DNA of 64,000 nucleotides from Ovoidimarina sediminis (GTDB taxonomy: Bacteria > Pseudomonadota > Alphaproteobacteria > Rhodobacterales > Rhodobacteraceae), in NCBI RefSeq assembly GCF_032586175.1, contig NZ_JAWHTE010000021.1:18821-82820 (forward strand). Reading direction: 5' to 3'. Position 1 is the first letter of the stretch; every line of letters begins with the position of its first letter. Both the position numbers and the translations under genes were made by a program. Shown here one piece after another: positions 34,643-42,546 of this stretch. The notes beneath the pieces are model-generated. The model worked only from the letters and a program-made list of their open reading frames with translations, was not told the origin of the DNA and made no database searches.

Positions 34643-34660
34643 TAGTAAAAAATTAGTAAA
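34643..34660 (+). promoter_or_regulatory. Paired TAGTAAA repeats, probable integrase arm sites (left)
   Basis: TAGTAAA at 34643-34649 and 34654-34660, 11 bases apart, 27 bases inside attL. A degenerate third copy, TAGTATT at 34621, is in phase. The same pair with the same spacing occurs at the other end of the element beside the integrase start. Confidence 0.5.
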
Positions 34661-34690
34661 TTCCGTTGAGCTTGTTCACTCGAATCTTCC

Positions 34691-34882
34691 ATGCCTGACC
34701 GCCGTGGCCGCAAAGGTAGCGTCGAAGACCTGATCCCCGAAAACAGGACTGCATGGGCGCGCGAGATTTGGGCTGACCGCGAAGCGGTCGCCAAACTGCA
34801 GTCAGGTGCTTGGATGCTGAGAGAAGCCGCGAAGGCGCTGGGGCTCCCCGAGGAAGAGGTGGACGAGGTTTTGTGTCGGTAG
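34691..34882 (+). CDS. Att-adjacent small protein (63 aa), intact copy
   Basis: Starts MPDRRGRKGSVEDL; then WAREIWADREAVAKL and a final WMLREAAKALGLPEEEVDEVL that could be a helix-turn-helix. It is the first gene inside attL. A homologue of exactly the same length, broken by an in-frame stop, lies just outside attR (44379-44570). Conservation of position next to the attachment site suggests a role in integration or excision, such as a recombination directionality factor, but this is inference; no family is recognised. Confidence 0.65.
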   Translation: MPDRRGRKGSVEDLIPENRTAWAREIWADREAVAKLQSGAWMLREAAKALGLPEEEVDEVLCR

Positions 34883-35270
34883 GGCAATGTCCGCTTCGGG
34901 GCAATGCTGCCGTTTAGCGCTAGAGCTCTCAATGACTGTTCAGCGGACGATGCTGCCGTTTGCTCCAGCGGGTGCTGGCAGACGCATTCGAACCTGTCTC
35001 CGGTGGGACAGTCGCTCTGTCCATTATTCCGCGCTTGCATCGCCATTGTCTGCCGGAATCTTTATCCCATTTCTACCATAGTCCCCAGTCACTCGCGACG
35101 CCTATAGGACGTCTCTGGAGCTTCTCGACAACGACTCCGGCGGACCTACGGACTGCCATCTCCTTACCTCGTCAATCTGTCAGGGTGCCGTGCCGCGTGC
35201 GGTCAGGGATCGGCTTTGCCGTGTTCGGGCCCAAGGGAGCGGAGCGGAAACTCGGAGACATGACTGGCTT
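34883..35270. other. Non-coding stretch inside the element
   Basis: No convincing gene. Short overlapping open frames exist but lack ribosome sites and coding bias. It contains fragments such as CAGCGGACGATGCTGCCGTT repeated in shortened form, like degraded Rhodobacterales intergenic repeats. Confidence 0.5.
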
Positions 35271-35298
35271 TTGACGATACGGCACAATAGGCTAACAT
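35271..35298 (+). promoter_or_regulatory. Predicted sigma-70 promoter
   Basis: TTGACG (35271-35276), 16 bases, TAACAT (35293-35298), 60 bases upstream of the secreted-protein start. Confidence 0.4.
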
Positions 35299-35357
35299 CA
35301 TGGTGCGTGCCGGTATTTCGAAGTGCATGCGTTCCCGATGAGATGCGAGGGCCTCTT

Positions 35358-35924
35358 ATGATTGTAAACTCCATTCCTCTTGGCCGATCTGTACGGGGCC
35401 TAGCCGCAGGCCTTGTTCTTTCCCTGTCCGCGGCTGTGGCGGCACTGGCCGAGGTGCGCGGGATCGATCCGTTCGTGGGCAGCTATTCGGGATCCGCCGA
35501 GCTCGTTCTCGCGGATGGCACTACGCAGAAACGCGATTTGAGTGTCGAAATCGCACAGACCTATGCGGGGTTTTCGGTGGCATGGAGCACCATCACAATC
35601 CGGCCCGATGGGCGCACGAAGGAACGCTCCTACAAGATCATGTTCGTGCCGAGTAGGGAGGACGGGCTTTTCGCGGCCGCCATGAGGAAGGATCTGTTCG
35701 GCCACGACGTGCAGCTAGACCCAATGAAGGGCGAGCCCTTTGTTTGGGGGCAGCTTAGCGGGGATACGCTGACCGTGTATGCGATTTTTGTAGATTTGAC
35801 AGGTGGTTACGAGATCCAGCAATACGACCGGACGCTGGCAGAGGGCGGGCTGCAGCTTGAGTTCAGCAGTTTCCGGAACGGGGCCGAGCAGAGATCGCTA
35901 TCGAGCTTTCTGAAGCGGCAATAA
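35358..35924 (+). CDS. Secreted (periplasmic) protein of unknown function
   Basis: 188 aa from the ATG at 35358. A Sec signal peptide (RSVRGLAAGLVLSLSAAVAALA, cut before EVRG) is followed by a beta-rich domain: GIDPFVGSYSGSAEL, LSVEIAQTYAGFSVAWSTITIRPDGRTKERSYKIMFVPS, DTLTVYAIFVDLTGGYEIQQYDRTLAEGGLQLEFSSFRNGAE. The YSG-A-L start and GYEIQQYDRTL-GGL-L end suggest a small lipocalin-like or calycin barrel, but I cannot name a family. It runs opposite to the element's phage genes and is probably cargo. Confidence 0.7.
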   Translation: MIVNSIPLGRSVRGLAAGLVLSLSAAVAALAEVRGIDPFVGSYSGSAELVLADGTTQKRDLSVEIAQTYAGFSVAWSTITIRPDGRTKERSYKIMFVPSREDGLFAAAMRKDLFGHDVQLDPMKGEPFVWGQLSGDTLTVYAIFVDLTGGYEIQQYDRTLAEGGLQLEFSSFRNGAEQRSLSSFLKRQ

Positions 35925-36275
35925 GCGCCTCAGGCCACTGCCCCGGGGTGACCACTCCCGGAAAGTGCCCGCCTTCACCTACTTTCGGATGATTTTCCGC
36001 ATTTCCAGCATTTTACAGAACGAGAAGCCTGTGCCGCCATTGGACGCTGTCGTGCCGGCGCGGCGGATCGCTGGAACACCAATCGCATAGCATGTCGCCT
36101 GGAGCGGAAGGTTTAAGGCTGACTGCTAGTGTGCATTTTTTCTGAATGCAGATTTCTAAATCAGATTACATCCTGTTTCGCCGTCGGGGATTTCAGCGTT
36201 GAAAAGAGCCAGTTTAGTCGACCAGATCAGCGCTTAGATTCGGCGTTGCCTTGGATCAATTGTCGGTTCCGGGCT
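35925..36275. other. Intergenic stretch before the MITE
   Basis: About 350 AT-richer bases with no gene. A short open frame (36129-36461, 110 codons) runs through the MITE and is treated as spurious. Confidence 0.5.
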
Positions 36276-36441
36276 GATTGTGTTGAAAAACTCTGCAACT
36301 CGAAATTCGCGTTGAAAATCTGGAACTCTGTTCTCGCAGATATCCTTTTAGCAAACATGGTTTGCGATGAGGCAACTTCGCGGGAAGATGTTCTGCCAAT
36401 TCGACCTTCCGAGGCGGGACACCGAGTTTTTCAACACAATC
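36276..36441. mobile_element. 166-bp MITE-like element, copy 1
   Basis: Terminal inverted repeats GATTGTGTTGAAAAACTC (36276-36293) and its complement (36424-36441), flanked on both sides by GGCT (36272-36275 and 36442-36445), read as a 4-bp target duplication. The interior has no transposase. Length and interior match the copy at 53078-53243. Confidence 0.75.
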
Positions 36442-36445
36442 GGCT

Positions 36446-36512
36446 CTTCCCGGTCATCTGAGTAAAATAGTCGAATGACCGGTATGAAGAGTTAACCGGT
36501 CATCGGTCGTCA
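36446..36512. repeat. Repeat family B, right part only
   Basis: CGGTCATCTGAGTAAAATAG and following bases, with two CCGGTCAT/ATGACCGG palindromic units. Alignable to 53248-53312 and 47757-47815. Confidence 0.6.
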
Positions 36513-36515
36513 CGG

Positions 36516-36962
36516 TTAATTGGGCCGCGCCAGGAGACCGTCTGAATCGCCCTCAGCGTCCTTGAGCCTGTCCCGGCGTGCCGCCACCCGATGAGCCTCC
36601 CCATTCTTCGCCCGCGCATGGATCTGCAGCGACTGGCGCATGGCGATGATGTCGGCCAGCAGGCCCCTCACGATGCGCGTGCGTGGATTGACCACAACAG
36701 TACCGCTTGGCTTTGTGACAATCGTTTCCTCTTCCCGAAGTTGCGTCTGCTCTTCGTTCAGCGATGCCATCATGCGGGCCAGCATGGCCGCGAGTTCGAT
36801 TGCGTGCGAAGTCCATTCCACGCGTGCCATTTCCTCGATGATGCTGACGAAGAACGTCAGTTCCGCATCCGAAAGCGGTATGTTTGAAGGCGGGACGACC
36901 CGCGGGGCTTGGGCCGCCTCTACGGCCATCGCTGTGCTGTCTGAGCGGGTTCTTCGTGTCAT
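36516..36962 (-). CDS. P27-like phage terminase small subunit
   Basis: 148 aa from the ATG at 36962 (GGAG six bases upstream; two further in-frame starts lie just before it). The core LSDAELTFFVSIIEEMARVEWTSHAIELAAMLARMMASLNEEQTQLREEETIVTKPSGTVVVNPRTRIVRGLLADIIAMRQSLQIHARA follows the P27/Terminase_4 pattern: helical N-terminus, the K-P-S-G-T-VVNP hinge, then the ALRQSL-like helix. Small terminases recognise the packaging site. No large terminase is encoded, so packaging would need a helper's motor. Downstream of the capsid gene by about 200 bases. Confidence 0.75.
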   Translation of the reverse strand: MTRRTRSDSTAMAVEAAQAPRVVPPSNIPLSDAELTFFVSIIEEMARVEWTSHAIELAAMLARMMASLNEEQTQLREEETIVTKPSGTVVVNPRTRIVRGLLADIIAMRQSLQIHARAKNGEAHRVAARRDRLKDAEGDSDGLLARPN

Positions 36963-37160
36963 GCTCATCTCCAAAACTTACTTAGCGTGCAATCCCTGTG
37001 GGGCGCGCGGTTTTCCCCTTTGAGGCTGGGGAAATCGGACCCGCCCCCTCCCCCCTGCTAGGCGACCAAGTTCCCGTGGGCCGCCTAGCTGCGGGCAAGA
37101 GGAACGGAGCAGCTGGGCACCGAACGGGCCCAGTGCTGTGAACCCAACTGCTCCCCGCAT

Positions 37161-38405
37161 TCATGTCGTCGCGCACTTGGCGAAGCGCACGGCGTTCTCG
37201 TCGTAGGTTGCCCCGCCGATGCTTTGGTGCACGTAAATCTTGTGCGTGCCCGGCGTCGTGATGCTGCGGTCCGCATTCTGCACAAAGAGACCGTTGTTCA
37301 GGCAGAGAACATAAGCGCGATACCAATCCCCAAAGCCGATGGGATGCGCATCCGCGCCGATATCCGGCATGCTTTCGCAGATGGAGACGGGATACCCGAG
37401 AAGCCTCGAGGGCTCACCAGCAGCCAGGCCATCCGACCAGAGCATCCGATTGTCCGCGTCCTTGTATTTCCGAAGTGTGCCTGCTGTCGCCGAGTTCATG
37501 AGCCAGCGCCCATTGGCCCGGTAGCCTGAGTGCAGGTCGTAAACGAGGTCGGCCAGCAAGTCCTGCACCGCCGATGCGTCAGTCCCCAGCGTAGCGGCTG
37601 TACCGCTTGGCAAGTACTTGAATGCATCTGCAGTTCGCGACCCGTCATCGCCGCTCTCAGGGGCCACGTTCAGGAACCCGGTCGGCTTGTTGGTGCCATT
37701 GCCTGAGACGATGGCATCCGCTTCCGCTTCCCCGAGGGCGCGCGATACCTCGTCCACGAACCAGTTCTCGATATCAACAATCGCGTTCATCGCGAGTTCT
37801 TCGGACATGTAAACGTAGGCGTAGTTCATCCCGAAGGTCGGCGTCTTGCTTGCAAGGGTGGGTTCAGTCGTTTGGGACCGCGTGCCGAGTTCCCCAACCC
37901 AGCCCTGGGTCGCGTCCGCCTCGCTAAGCGGGAACTTCACGTCCCGGGTGCGGGTGCGCACGGTCCGCACAAGCCCACGGAACGGATTGCTGTCCCGGGC
38001 ACGGGTCTGAATGTTCGTGTCGATAACCTCGGGCACGACATAGCCACCGGCGGCACCGGTCAGCCCGGAGGCCGTGCGGGTTTCATGTTCCATGAGGGCT
38101 TGCTTGGCGCGTTCACTGCCGGGGGCGCGGAGCCAATCGGAAAAGGCGCGCTCGTGCGGAGAACTCCCAACACCCAGGCCGCTGCAAGAAGCGTTCGCGC
38201 CGCGAGGCATGTCTGCGGTCAGGTCATCAAGCTGGTGAAGCCGGATTTTGCGCCCCAACCGGTCGTGCTCTTCCATGAGGTCGTCAAACTCGGCCTCAAT
38301 GTTCCGCGCCTCACGTTCGGGCATGTCCTCAGTGATGGCGTTGAACTTGTCATAGGCACGCGCGGCGATTTCGCGCTGCTGCTTCCGTATATCAGGGATA
38401 CTCAT
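37161..38405 (-). CDS. HK97-family major capsid protein
   Basis: 414 aa from the ATG at 38405 (AAGGA upstream). The first 100 residues are charged and helical like the HK97 delta/scaffold domain (DIRKQQREIAARAYDKFNAI...EFDDLMEEHDRLGRKI). The shell domain then follows: TGAAGGYVVPEVIDTNI, NPFRGLVRTVRTRTRDVKFPLSEADATQGWVGELGTR, DEVSRALGEAEADAIVSGNGTNKPTGFLN, RWLMNSATAGTLRKYKDADNRMLW, LLGYPVSICESMPDIG and a C-terminal FVQNADRSITTPGTHKIYVHQSIGGATYDENAVRFAKC. The delta domain is normally removed by a phage protease, which the element lacks. Confidence 0.92.
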   Translation of the reverse strand: MSIPDIRKQQREIAARAYDKFNAITEDMPEREARNIEAEFDDLMEEHDRLGRKIRLHQLDDLTADMPRGANASCSGLGVGSSPHERAFSDWLRAPGSERAKQALMEHETRTASGLTGAAGGYVVPEVIDTNIQTRARDSNPFRGLVRTVRTRTRDVKFPLSEADATQGWVGELGTRSQTTEPTLASKTPTFGMNYAYVYMSEELAMNAIVDIENWFVDEVSRALGEAEADAIVSGNGTNKPTGFLNVAPESGDDGSRTADAFKYLPSGTAATLGTDASAVQDLLADLVYDLHSGYRANGRWLMNSATAGTLRKYKDADNRMLWSDGLAAGEPSRLLGYPVSICESMPDIGADAHPIGFGDWYRAYVLCLNNGLFVQNADRSITTPGTHKIYVHQSIGGATYDENAVRFAKCATT

Positions 38406-38568
38406 TTCGTTTCCTTCGCATTTTCTGGGCACGTGGAGACGCACCCGGTTTTCGGGTTTTCGCCTCCTTCGTGCTTACGAAGGGAATCCAACGGTTTTGC
38501 CCGCTGGACGAATGCACATCTGGGTGCATCCGTGAGCGGTATTAATATACCCCAATAGGATTCACCGT

Positions 38569-38793
38569 TCAAGCCCGACCCGCCGTTCCTTTGCGGATTT
38601 GTTCGGCTCTCGATATCTCCTCAAATGCTGTCCACAATTCGCCGCTGCCGTGGATTTCGGAATAGAGTTCGGCTGCGGCTAGGAGTGCTGCCGAAGAGAA
38701 TGCCGAGACATTGCGCTGCTCGACTTCAAGCTGCGATATCGCATCGAGAAACATATCGCGGGCCAATTGGATTTCGGATTCTGGGAACTGCAT
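38569..38793 (-). CDS. Small hypothetical protein (74 aa)
   Basis: ATG at 38793 with AAAGG upstream. The product is acidic and all-helical (QFPESEIQLARDMFLDAISQLEVEQRNVSAF, AALLAAAELYSEIHGSGELWTAFEEISRAEQIRKG). First gene of the short capsid/terminase unit. Not recognised; a scaffold, decoration or capsid-size role is possible from position only. Confidence 0.6.
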   Translation of the reverse strand: MQFPESEIQLARDMFLDAISQLEVEQRNVSAFSSAALLAAAELYSEIHGSGELWTAFEEISRAEQIRKGTAGRA

Positions 38794-39015
38794 ATTGTGA
38801 CCTTTCGTTGTGAGATTTGTTTTTCAGGGCGTAGAGAGTTTGCTTCTGAAACGGGGGCGCTTGATAGGCTGCCCGGCCTTGCGGCCCGTGGGCACCGATA
38901 GCGCCTCGATGAAGCTGATTGCGGCGGTGGAAGGCTTCATGCTGGATGTCCAATCTTTTTGACTGAACGGGCAACAGGAGTTGTATGCTGCAAGGCGAAT
39001 AAGGGAATCGCGCCA

Positions 39016-39420
39016 ATGACAAAGCTTCGTGTTCTCGCCGTGTTTTCCTTAGTTTGCGTCGCATCTTGCGGGGCTTCATATGCGCCGCCAGGAACCGAAC
39101 AAGGACAAGACACAGTAGTTTCCAAGTCCAAACTTTCGGTGGCAATCAAAGCTTGGGAGCATGACCGAGAGCCAAAGGAAATCATTGACGGAAGGCCTCG
39201 CAGGCCACTTCTTGAGCCGCCCAGTGCGGTTCGCGTTATGGCCGATGAGACATGTCGGGAGTATGGAAAGAGCGCCGGCGATTTGGTCGAAGGCTGGCCG
39301 TATGCAGGAATGACTGACGACGGTGAGCCACGCTTCGTCTCAATCACCGAGAAAATCCTTCTAGGAATGTCTCCAATCCCACGAAGTCCGTACTGGGTGT
39401 ACGAATTCGAGTGCGTCTGA
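39016..39420 (+). CDS. Small lipoprotein (cargo)
   Basis: 134 aa from the ATG at 39016. The signal sequence MTKLRVLAVFSLVCVASCG ends in a lipobox (V-A-S-C, cut before Cys18). The mature part has VMADETCREYGKSAGDLVEGWPYAGMTDDGEPRFVSITEKILLGM and ends -YEFECV; two further Cys could pair. It is on the strand opposite to the flanking phage genes. Not recognised. Exported lipoproteins in satellites or prophages are sometimes superinfection or surface-modifying factors, but nothing here shows that. Confidence 0.65.
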   Translation: MTKLRVLAVFSLVCVASCGASYAPPGTEQGQDTVVSKSKLSVAIKAWEHDREPKEIIDGRPRRPLLEPPSAVRVMADETCREYGKSAGDLVEGWPYAGMTDDGEPRFVSITEKILLGMSPIPRSPYWVYEFECV

Positions 39421-39589
39421 AGTTCGCCTAACGCGAAGGTAAAAAGTGGGGGGGCGGTTGAGCTAGTCCGCACCTTTTCCGGACATTGGGACCACTGGTC
39501 GCGCGATTGACGGACGTCAATGTCAGCGCCGCTCGCGAAGTTAGTCCTGTGACTGAGCCCCTCTTGATGGAGCTCTCTGTTTACTAGTC
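39421..39589. other. Possible small-RNA region upstream of twin terminators
   Basis: No gene. About 170 bases ending in the first of two near-identical terminators; it includes the inverted pair TTGACGGACGTCAA (39509-39522). Either a long 3' untranslated region of the lipoprotein gene or an independent transcript. Confidence 0.35.
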
Positions 39590-39619
39590 CCCCGTCACGC
39601 TTGTCGTGGCGGGGTTTTT
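39590..39619 (+). terminator. Intrinsic terminator 1 of a tandem pair
   Basis: CCCCGTCAC, loop GCTTGTC, GTGGCGGGG, then TTTTT. A 9-bp stem with one G-T pair. Confidence 0.75.
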
Positions 39620-39694
39620 CATTATTCCGCTTTGATGACTCATGCAGCCTTGGTAACGTTCGGTATTCCTGAGAGACTTTTCTCGTTTTTCCTT

Positions 39695-39724
39695 CCCCGT
39701 CGCGCTCGTCGCGGCGGGGCTTTT
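39695..39724 (+). terminator. Intrinsic terminator 2 of a tandem pair
   Basis: CCCCGTCGC, loop GCTCGTC, GCGGCGGGG, C, TTTT. Nearly the same hairpin as 105 bases upstream; the 75 bases between them contain no gene. Confidence 0.75.
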
Positions 39725-39898
39725 CATTGAGCAGGCCAGACACAACCTCCCCAATCGACCGCCACGAAGACGTCGCGCCCACTCCCCTCTTAGGGGTGGG
39801 CACGCCTTCAGGTGTGTTCACACCCTCTGGGGGTATGGGGGTATGCTTGGCTAGGGGGGATGAACAGGGGGTGAAGCGGGGGTGAAACGGGGTGAAAC

Positions 39899-41776
39899 TC
39901 ATGCCGCTGCCTCCAAAAAGGTGACAGGGCGGGACGGCGGACCGTCTTGGCGGATGTTAACTTTGCCGTCTCTTAGCAGCCGCTCCATGACGTCCTTGAA
40001 GGCGCGCCGGGTGACGCCCTCGTTGTCAGGGTGTTCGGCGAATTTCTTGGGGGCGTAGTTCGTGCCGCCGCTGGCATTCACACGGCGGCCTTGCGCCGCA
40101 TAAATGGCCAGCAACTTCAGGAAGACACGCTCGGCCTTTGCACTGGCCGCAGCCGCATCGAGGCCGGTTTCCACCTTCTCAGCCCGGAAGACACCTGCCT
40201 CCCACTTCAGCCTTATCTCGTCGCCCGTGCGCCCATAGTTCGCTTTCTTCGTCGTTATCAGGCGCGCGTCGGGGTCGGGCTCGTATCCGTCATCCATGAT
40301 GCGGGACAGGTACAGGCGCGAGCGCACGCTGTTGTTCCATGCGGTAGATCCCGAGGTGCCCGAGCCGCTGTTGAGGCCGGTAAGGGACGGGTGCCCTAGA
40401 AGCATCACCGCGCAGTTTCGTCCCAGGGCCAGGCCCCGCAGGATACCCACGAATTGCCTAACCTTGGCCCGGTCGTTTTCATTGGCCGGGTAAACATCCG
40501 CGAGCGTGTCGATCACGATCAGCGCGGGGTTTTCATCTGCAGCCCGTGCATCGAGTTCCCGGAAGAGTTCCGTTTCCATAAGCGCCAGTTGCGTATCGAC
40601 CGCGAGCAAGGCGTCTTCCCCCGCAAGCGAGCGCATGGTCAGGCCAGCGAGGTCGCCATAGTCCCGGCCCTCAGCCTTCAGGATACTGTCCAGCCGCCGG
40701 TGCAGTTCGTCGTCGTCGTCTTCGGCGCTGAGAAAGATTGCGCCCCCTTGCGTGACGGCCCGGCCAATCCATCCGGTTTGCGCCACAGTCGCCACCGCGA
40801 GTTGCAGGGCCAGGAGGCTCTTGCCGGTGCCGCCATCACCCCCGAAGAGCGTGACGGTTTTCTGAGGGACAAGCCCGTGCACAAGCCATTGCCGGGACGG
40901 GACGGGTTTCCCCTCCAGAGATTCCGCCGAATAGAATGTGCTGCCAGTCTCGGCGCAGGGCTCTTCTTCCAGCGCCCGCGCCGCCAGTCTGTGCAGTTCG
41001 TCGCCGTGTTGGCCCGCGTCCAACCAATCGGACACGTCGCCCTTATCGGGCAGGCCGTCGAGGAAGACGACACGGCAGGTCACGCCGGCCTTATCCAGTG
41101 ACGCCTTAACCATGGCCGCATGGTCCCGTCCGGCCTCGTCATTGTCAGGCAGGACAATCGCGGTCTTGCCCTTCAGGCTTACGGAGAAATTATCGCACCA
41201 TTTCCCCGCACCGCCGGGGCATGTGGTCGCTAAGAGGCCTTCCGCCTCCAGCCGGTGCACGTCCTTCTCGCCCTCGACGATGTAGACAAACGCACCGTCA
41301 TGGGCCGCCGTTATCTGGCGCAGGCGATACAGCACCTTGCGGATGCCCTTCACCTTCCACGTGCCATCCGCCGCGCGCTGCCGGAAGTCTTTCGGCTCGA
41401 AACGGACCACGTCGAAAAGGCGCACCCCGTTCTCGTCTTCATAATGGTAAGTTTCGACGATGCGGCTCTTCCCCGCTTGCGCCGCCTGCAGCGTTGGGGT
41501 GTCACCGATGCCGTTGGCCTTGAGCCAATCGAAGGCCTCGCCATTCGAGAGGCCTTTCTTGCGGCATATCAGGTCGAGGGTGCCGCCGCCTTCGTTTGCC
41601 TCGAAGTCAAACCAGCGCCCATTGTCGATATCGACAGACAGCGAGCCATTGCTGCCGAAGCGCAGTTCCCGAGGCTTAGACAGGTGCTTATTCGGCTCCC
41701 CGAGCAAGGCGCGGGCCACCGCCTCCATAGAGGCGGCCCAATCAATGTCGTTCTGAAAGCCGGTTTCTATCTTCAC
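39899..41776 (-). CDS. Fused TOPRIM primase - RepA-like helicase
   Basis: 625 aa. The N-terminal zinc/primase-like part (FDFEANEGGGTLDLICRKKGLSNGEAFDWL) leads to a TOPRIM core (FVYIVEGEKDVHRLEAEG near residue 170, then IVLPDNDEAGRDHA). The C-terminal half is a RepA/KaiC-like hexameric ATPase with Walker A GGDGGTGKSLLALQLA, Walker B ALIVIDTLADVYP, and AVMLLGHPSLTGLNSGSGTSGSTAWNNSVRSRLYL. A winged-helix-like tail ends the protein. Such proteins start autonomous replication of satellites and plasmids. Its start overlaps the preceding small gene (ATGA). The end of the gene faces the tandem terminators. Confidence 0.9.
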   Translation of the reverse strand: MKIETGFQNDIDWAASMEAVARALLGEPNKHLSKPRELRFGSNGSLSVDIDNGRWFDFEANEGGGTLDLICRKKGLSNGEAFDWLKANGIGDTPTLQAAQAGKSRIVETYHYEDENGVRLFDVVRFEPKDFRQRAADGTWKVKGIRKVLYRLRQITAAHDGAFVYIVEGEKDVHRLEAEGLLATTCPGGAGKWCDNFSVSLKGKTAIVLPDNDEAGRDHAAMVKASLDKAGVTCRVVFLDGLPDKGDVSDWLDAGQHGDELHRLAARALEEEPCAETGSTFYSAESLEGKPVPSRQWLVHGLVPQKTVTLFGGDGGTGKSLLALQLAVATVAQTGWIGRAVTQGGAIFLSAEDDDDELHRRLDSILKAEGRDYGDLAGLTMRSLAGEDALLAVDTQLALMETELFRELDARAADENPALIVIDTLADVYPANENDRAKVRQFVGILRGLALGRNCAVMLLGHPSLTGLNSGSGTSGSTAWNNSVRSRLYLSRIMDDGYEPDPDARLITTKKANYGRTGDEIRLKWEAGVFRAEKVETGLDAAAASAKAERVFLKLLAIYAAQGRRVNASGGTNYAPKKFAEHPDNEGVTRRAFKDVMERLLRDGKVNIRQDGPPSRPVTFLEAAA

Positions 41777-41973
41777 GCCGCGCCCTCCGGCTTAGCAAAG
41801 ACCATCCGCGCGCCTTCCATCCAGCTAAGCGCCCGCTCGGCTGAATCCTCGATGCCGTACACCGCCCGCCCCGTCGGCTCGTGATAAGCACTGACAAGGT
41901 AGAGGCCGTCAGGCGCGGGCATAATCGCCCCCTGAATGTCAGACGCAATCTGCAGGGAAATGCGCTCGCTCAT
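41773..41973 (-). CDS. Small hypothetical protein (66 aa)
   Basis: Overlaps the primase-helicase start by 4 bases, so it is coupled to it. Sequence SERISLQIASDIQGAIMPAPDGLYLVSAYHEPTGRAVYGIEDSAERALSWMEGARMVFAKPEGAA: short beta strands then a helix, no cysteines, no membrane segment. Not recognised; its place before the replication gene suggests a regulator or accessory to it. Confidence 0.6.
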   Translation of the reverse strand: MSERISLQIASDIQGAIMPAPDGLYLVSAYHEPTGRAVYGIEDSAERALSWMEGARMVFAKPEGAA

Positions 41974-41984
41974 GCCGCCACCTC

Positions 41985-42206
41985 CTAAACGAGCGTGAGC
42001 GGAGGGCGCTTGCCCTCGGCCTCGAGCGCGTCGGCTTCAGCGACCGCCGCCATTGCGCTATCCTCGAGAGCCTGTCGGAAAAGCTCGACTTGCTTTTCGT
42101 CGCCACTCTGGGCAATCCGGTGAGCGAGTGCGCGCAGGAAAACTTCCGGCTGGTTTGACGCCACGTGGTCGGCAGCGGCGAGCAGTTTTGTGCGGAGGAT
42201 ACTCAT
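41985..42206 (-). CDS. Small hypothetical protein (73 aa)
   Basis: ATG at 42206, overlapping the stop of the excisionase-like gene by 4 bases. Helical and acidic: SILRTKLLAAADHVASNQPEVFLRALAHRIAQSGDEKQVELFRQALEDSAMAAVAEADALEAEGKRPPLTLV. Not recognised. Confidence 0.6.
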   Translation of the reverse strand: MSILRTKLLAAADHVASNQPEVFLRALAHRIAQSGDEKQVELFRQALEDSAMAAVAEADALEAEGKRPPLTLV

Positions 42207-42442
42207 GCCGCCACCTCAGCACGGGCCTCGGCAATCCTTTCTTGCTGCCATTCACGGATTAATTCGACTGTCGTGAATTTCCGGCGACCAACAGTAAAGA
42301 ATTGAGGGCCGCGACCACGGCGACATTCAAGTTCAAGCGTCGAGACCGGCAGGCCGAGCGAGGCTGCCGCGTCCTCAATGCCAAGCTGAAGGCGAGGGAC
42401 TTGCTGGACGTACGGAATTTCGAAGAGGGTTTTATCGGACAT
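42203..42442 (-). CDS. Excisionase/AlpA-like DNA-binding protein
   Basis: 79 aa from the ATG at 42442. The segment LQLGIEDAAASLGLPVSTLELECRRGRGPQFFTVGRRKFTTVELIREWQQERIAEAR has the MerR-like/HTH_17 layout of phage excisionases and AlpA regulators: helix-turn-helix, the RGRGP-FF-VG-R-KF wing, then a final Trp-containing helix. Expected to bend DNA at the attachment site and/or control the integrase or replication genes. It heads a chain of overlapping small genes leading to the primase. Confidence 0.75.
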   Translation of the reverse strand: MSDKTLFEIPYVQQVPRLQLGIEDAAASLGLPVSTLELECRRGRGPQFFTVGRRKFTTVELIREWQQERIAEARAEVAA

Positions 42443-42546
42443 TCGGGGTACTCCGGTTGGGTTAAAACAGGTCAATCGTCAAAACCTGAAACCCATTATT
42501 CCCTAGTCCGACGTCACAAACGGGGGTCAGTGTCGCGGTATTTTCG

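Noticed and set aside
36129..36461. 110-codon frame across the MITE
   Set aside because: Both ends lie in repeat DNA, no ribosome site, and the MITE copy at 53 kb does not keep the frame.
36516..38405. Gene-transfer-agent cluster as explanation of the capsid gene
   Set aside because: GTA clusters are about 15 kb with portal, large terminase and tail genes and are not integrated in tRNA genes between att repeats; only capsid and small terminase are present here.
39590..39724. Tandem hairpins considered as a CRISPR array
   Set aside because: Only two units, each a G/C hairpin followed by a T-run; no regular spacers and no cas genes.
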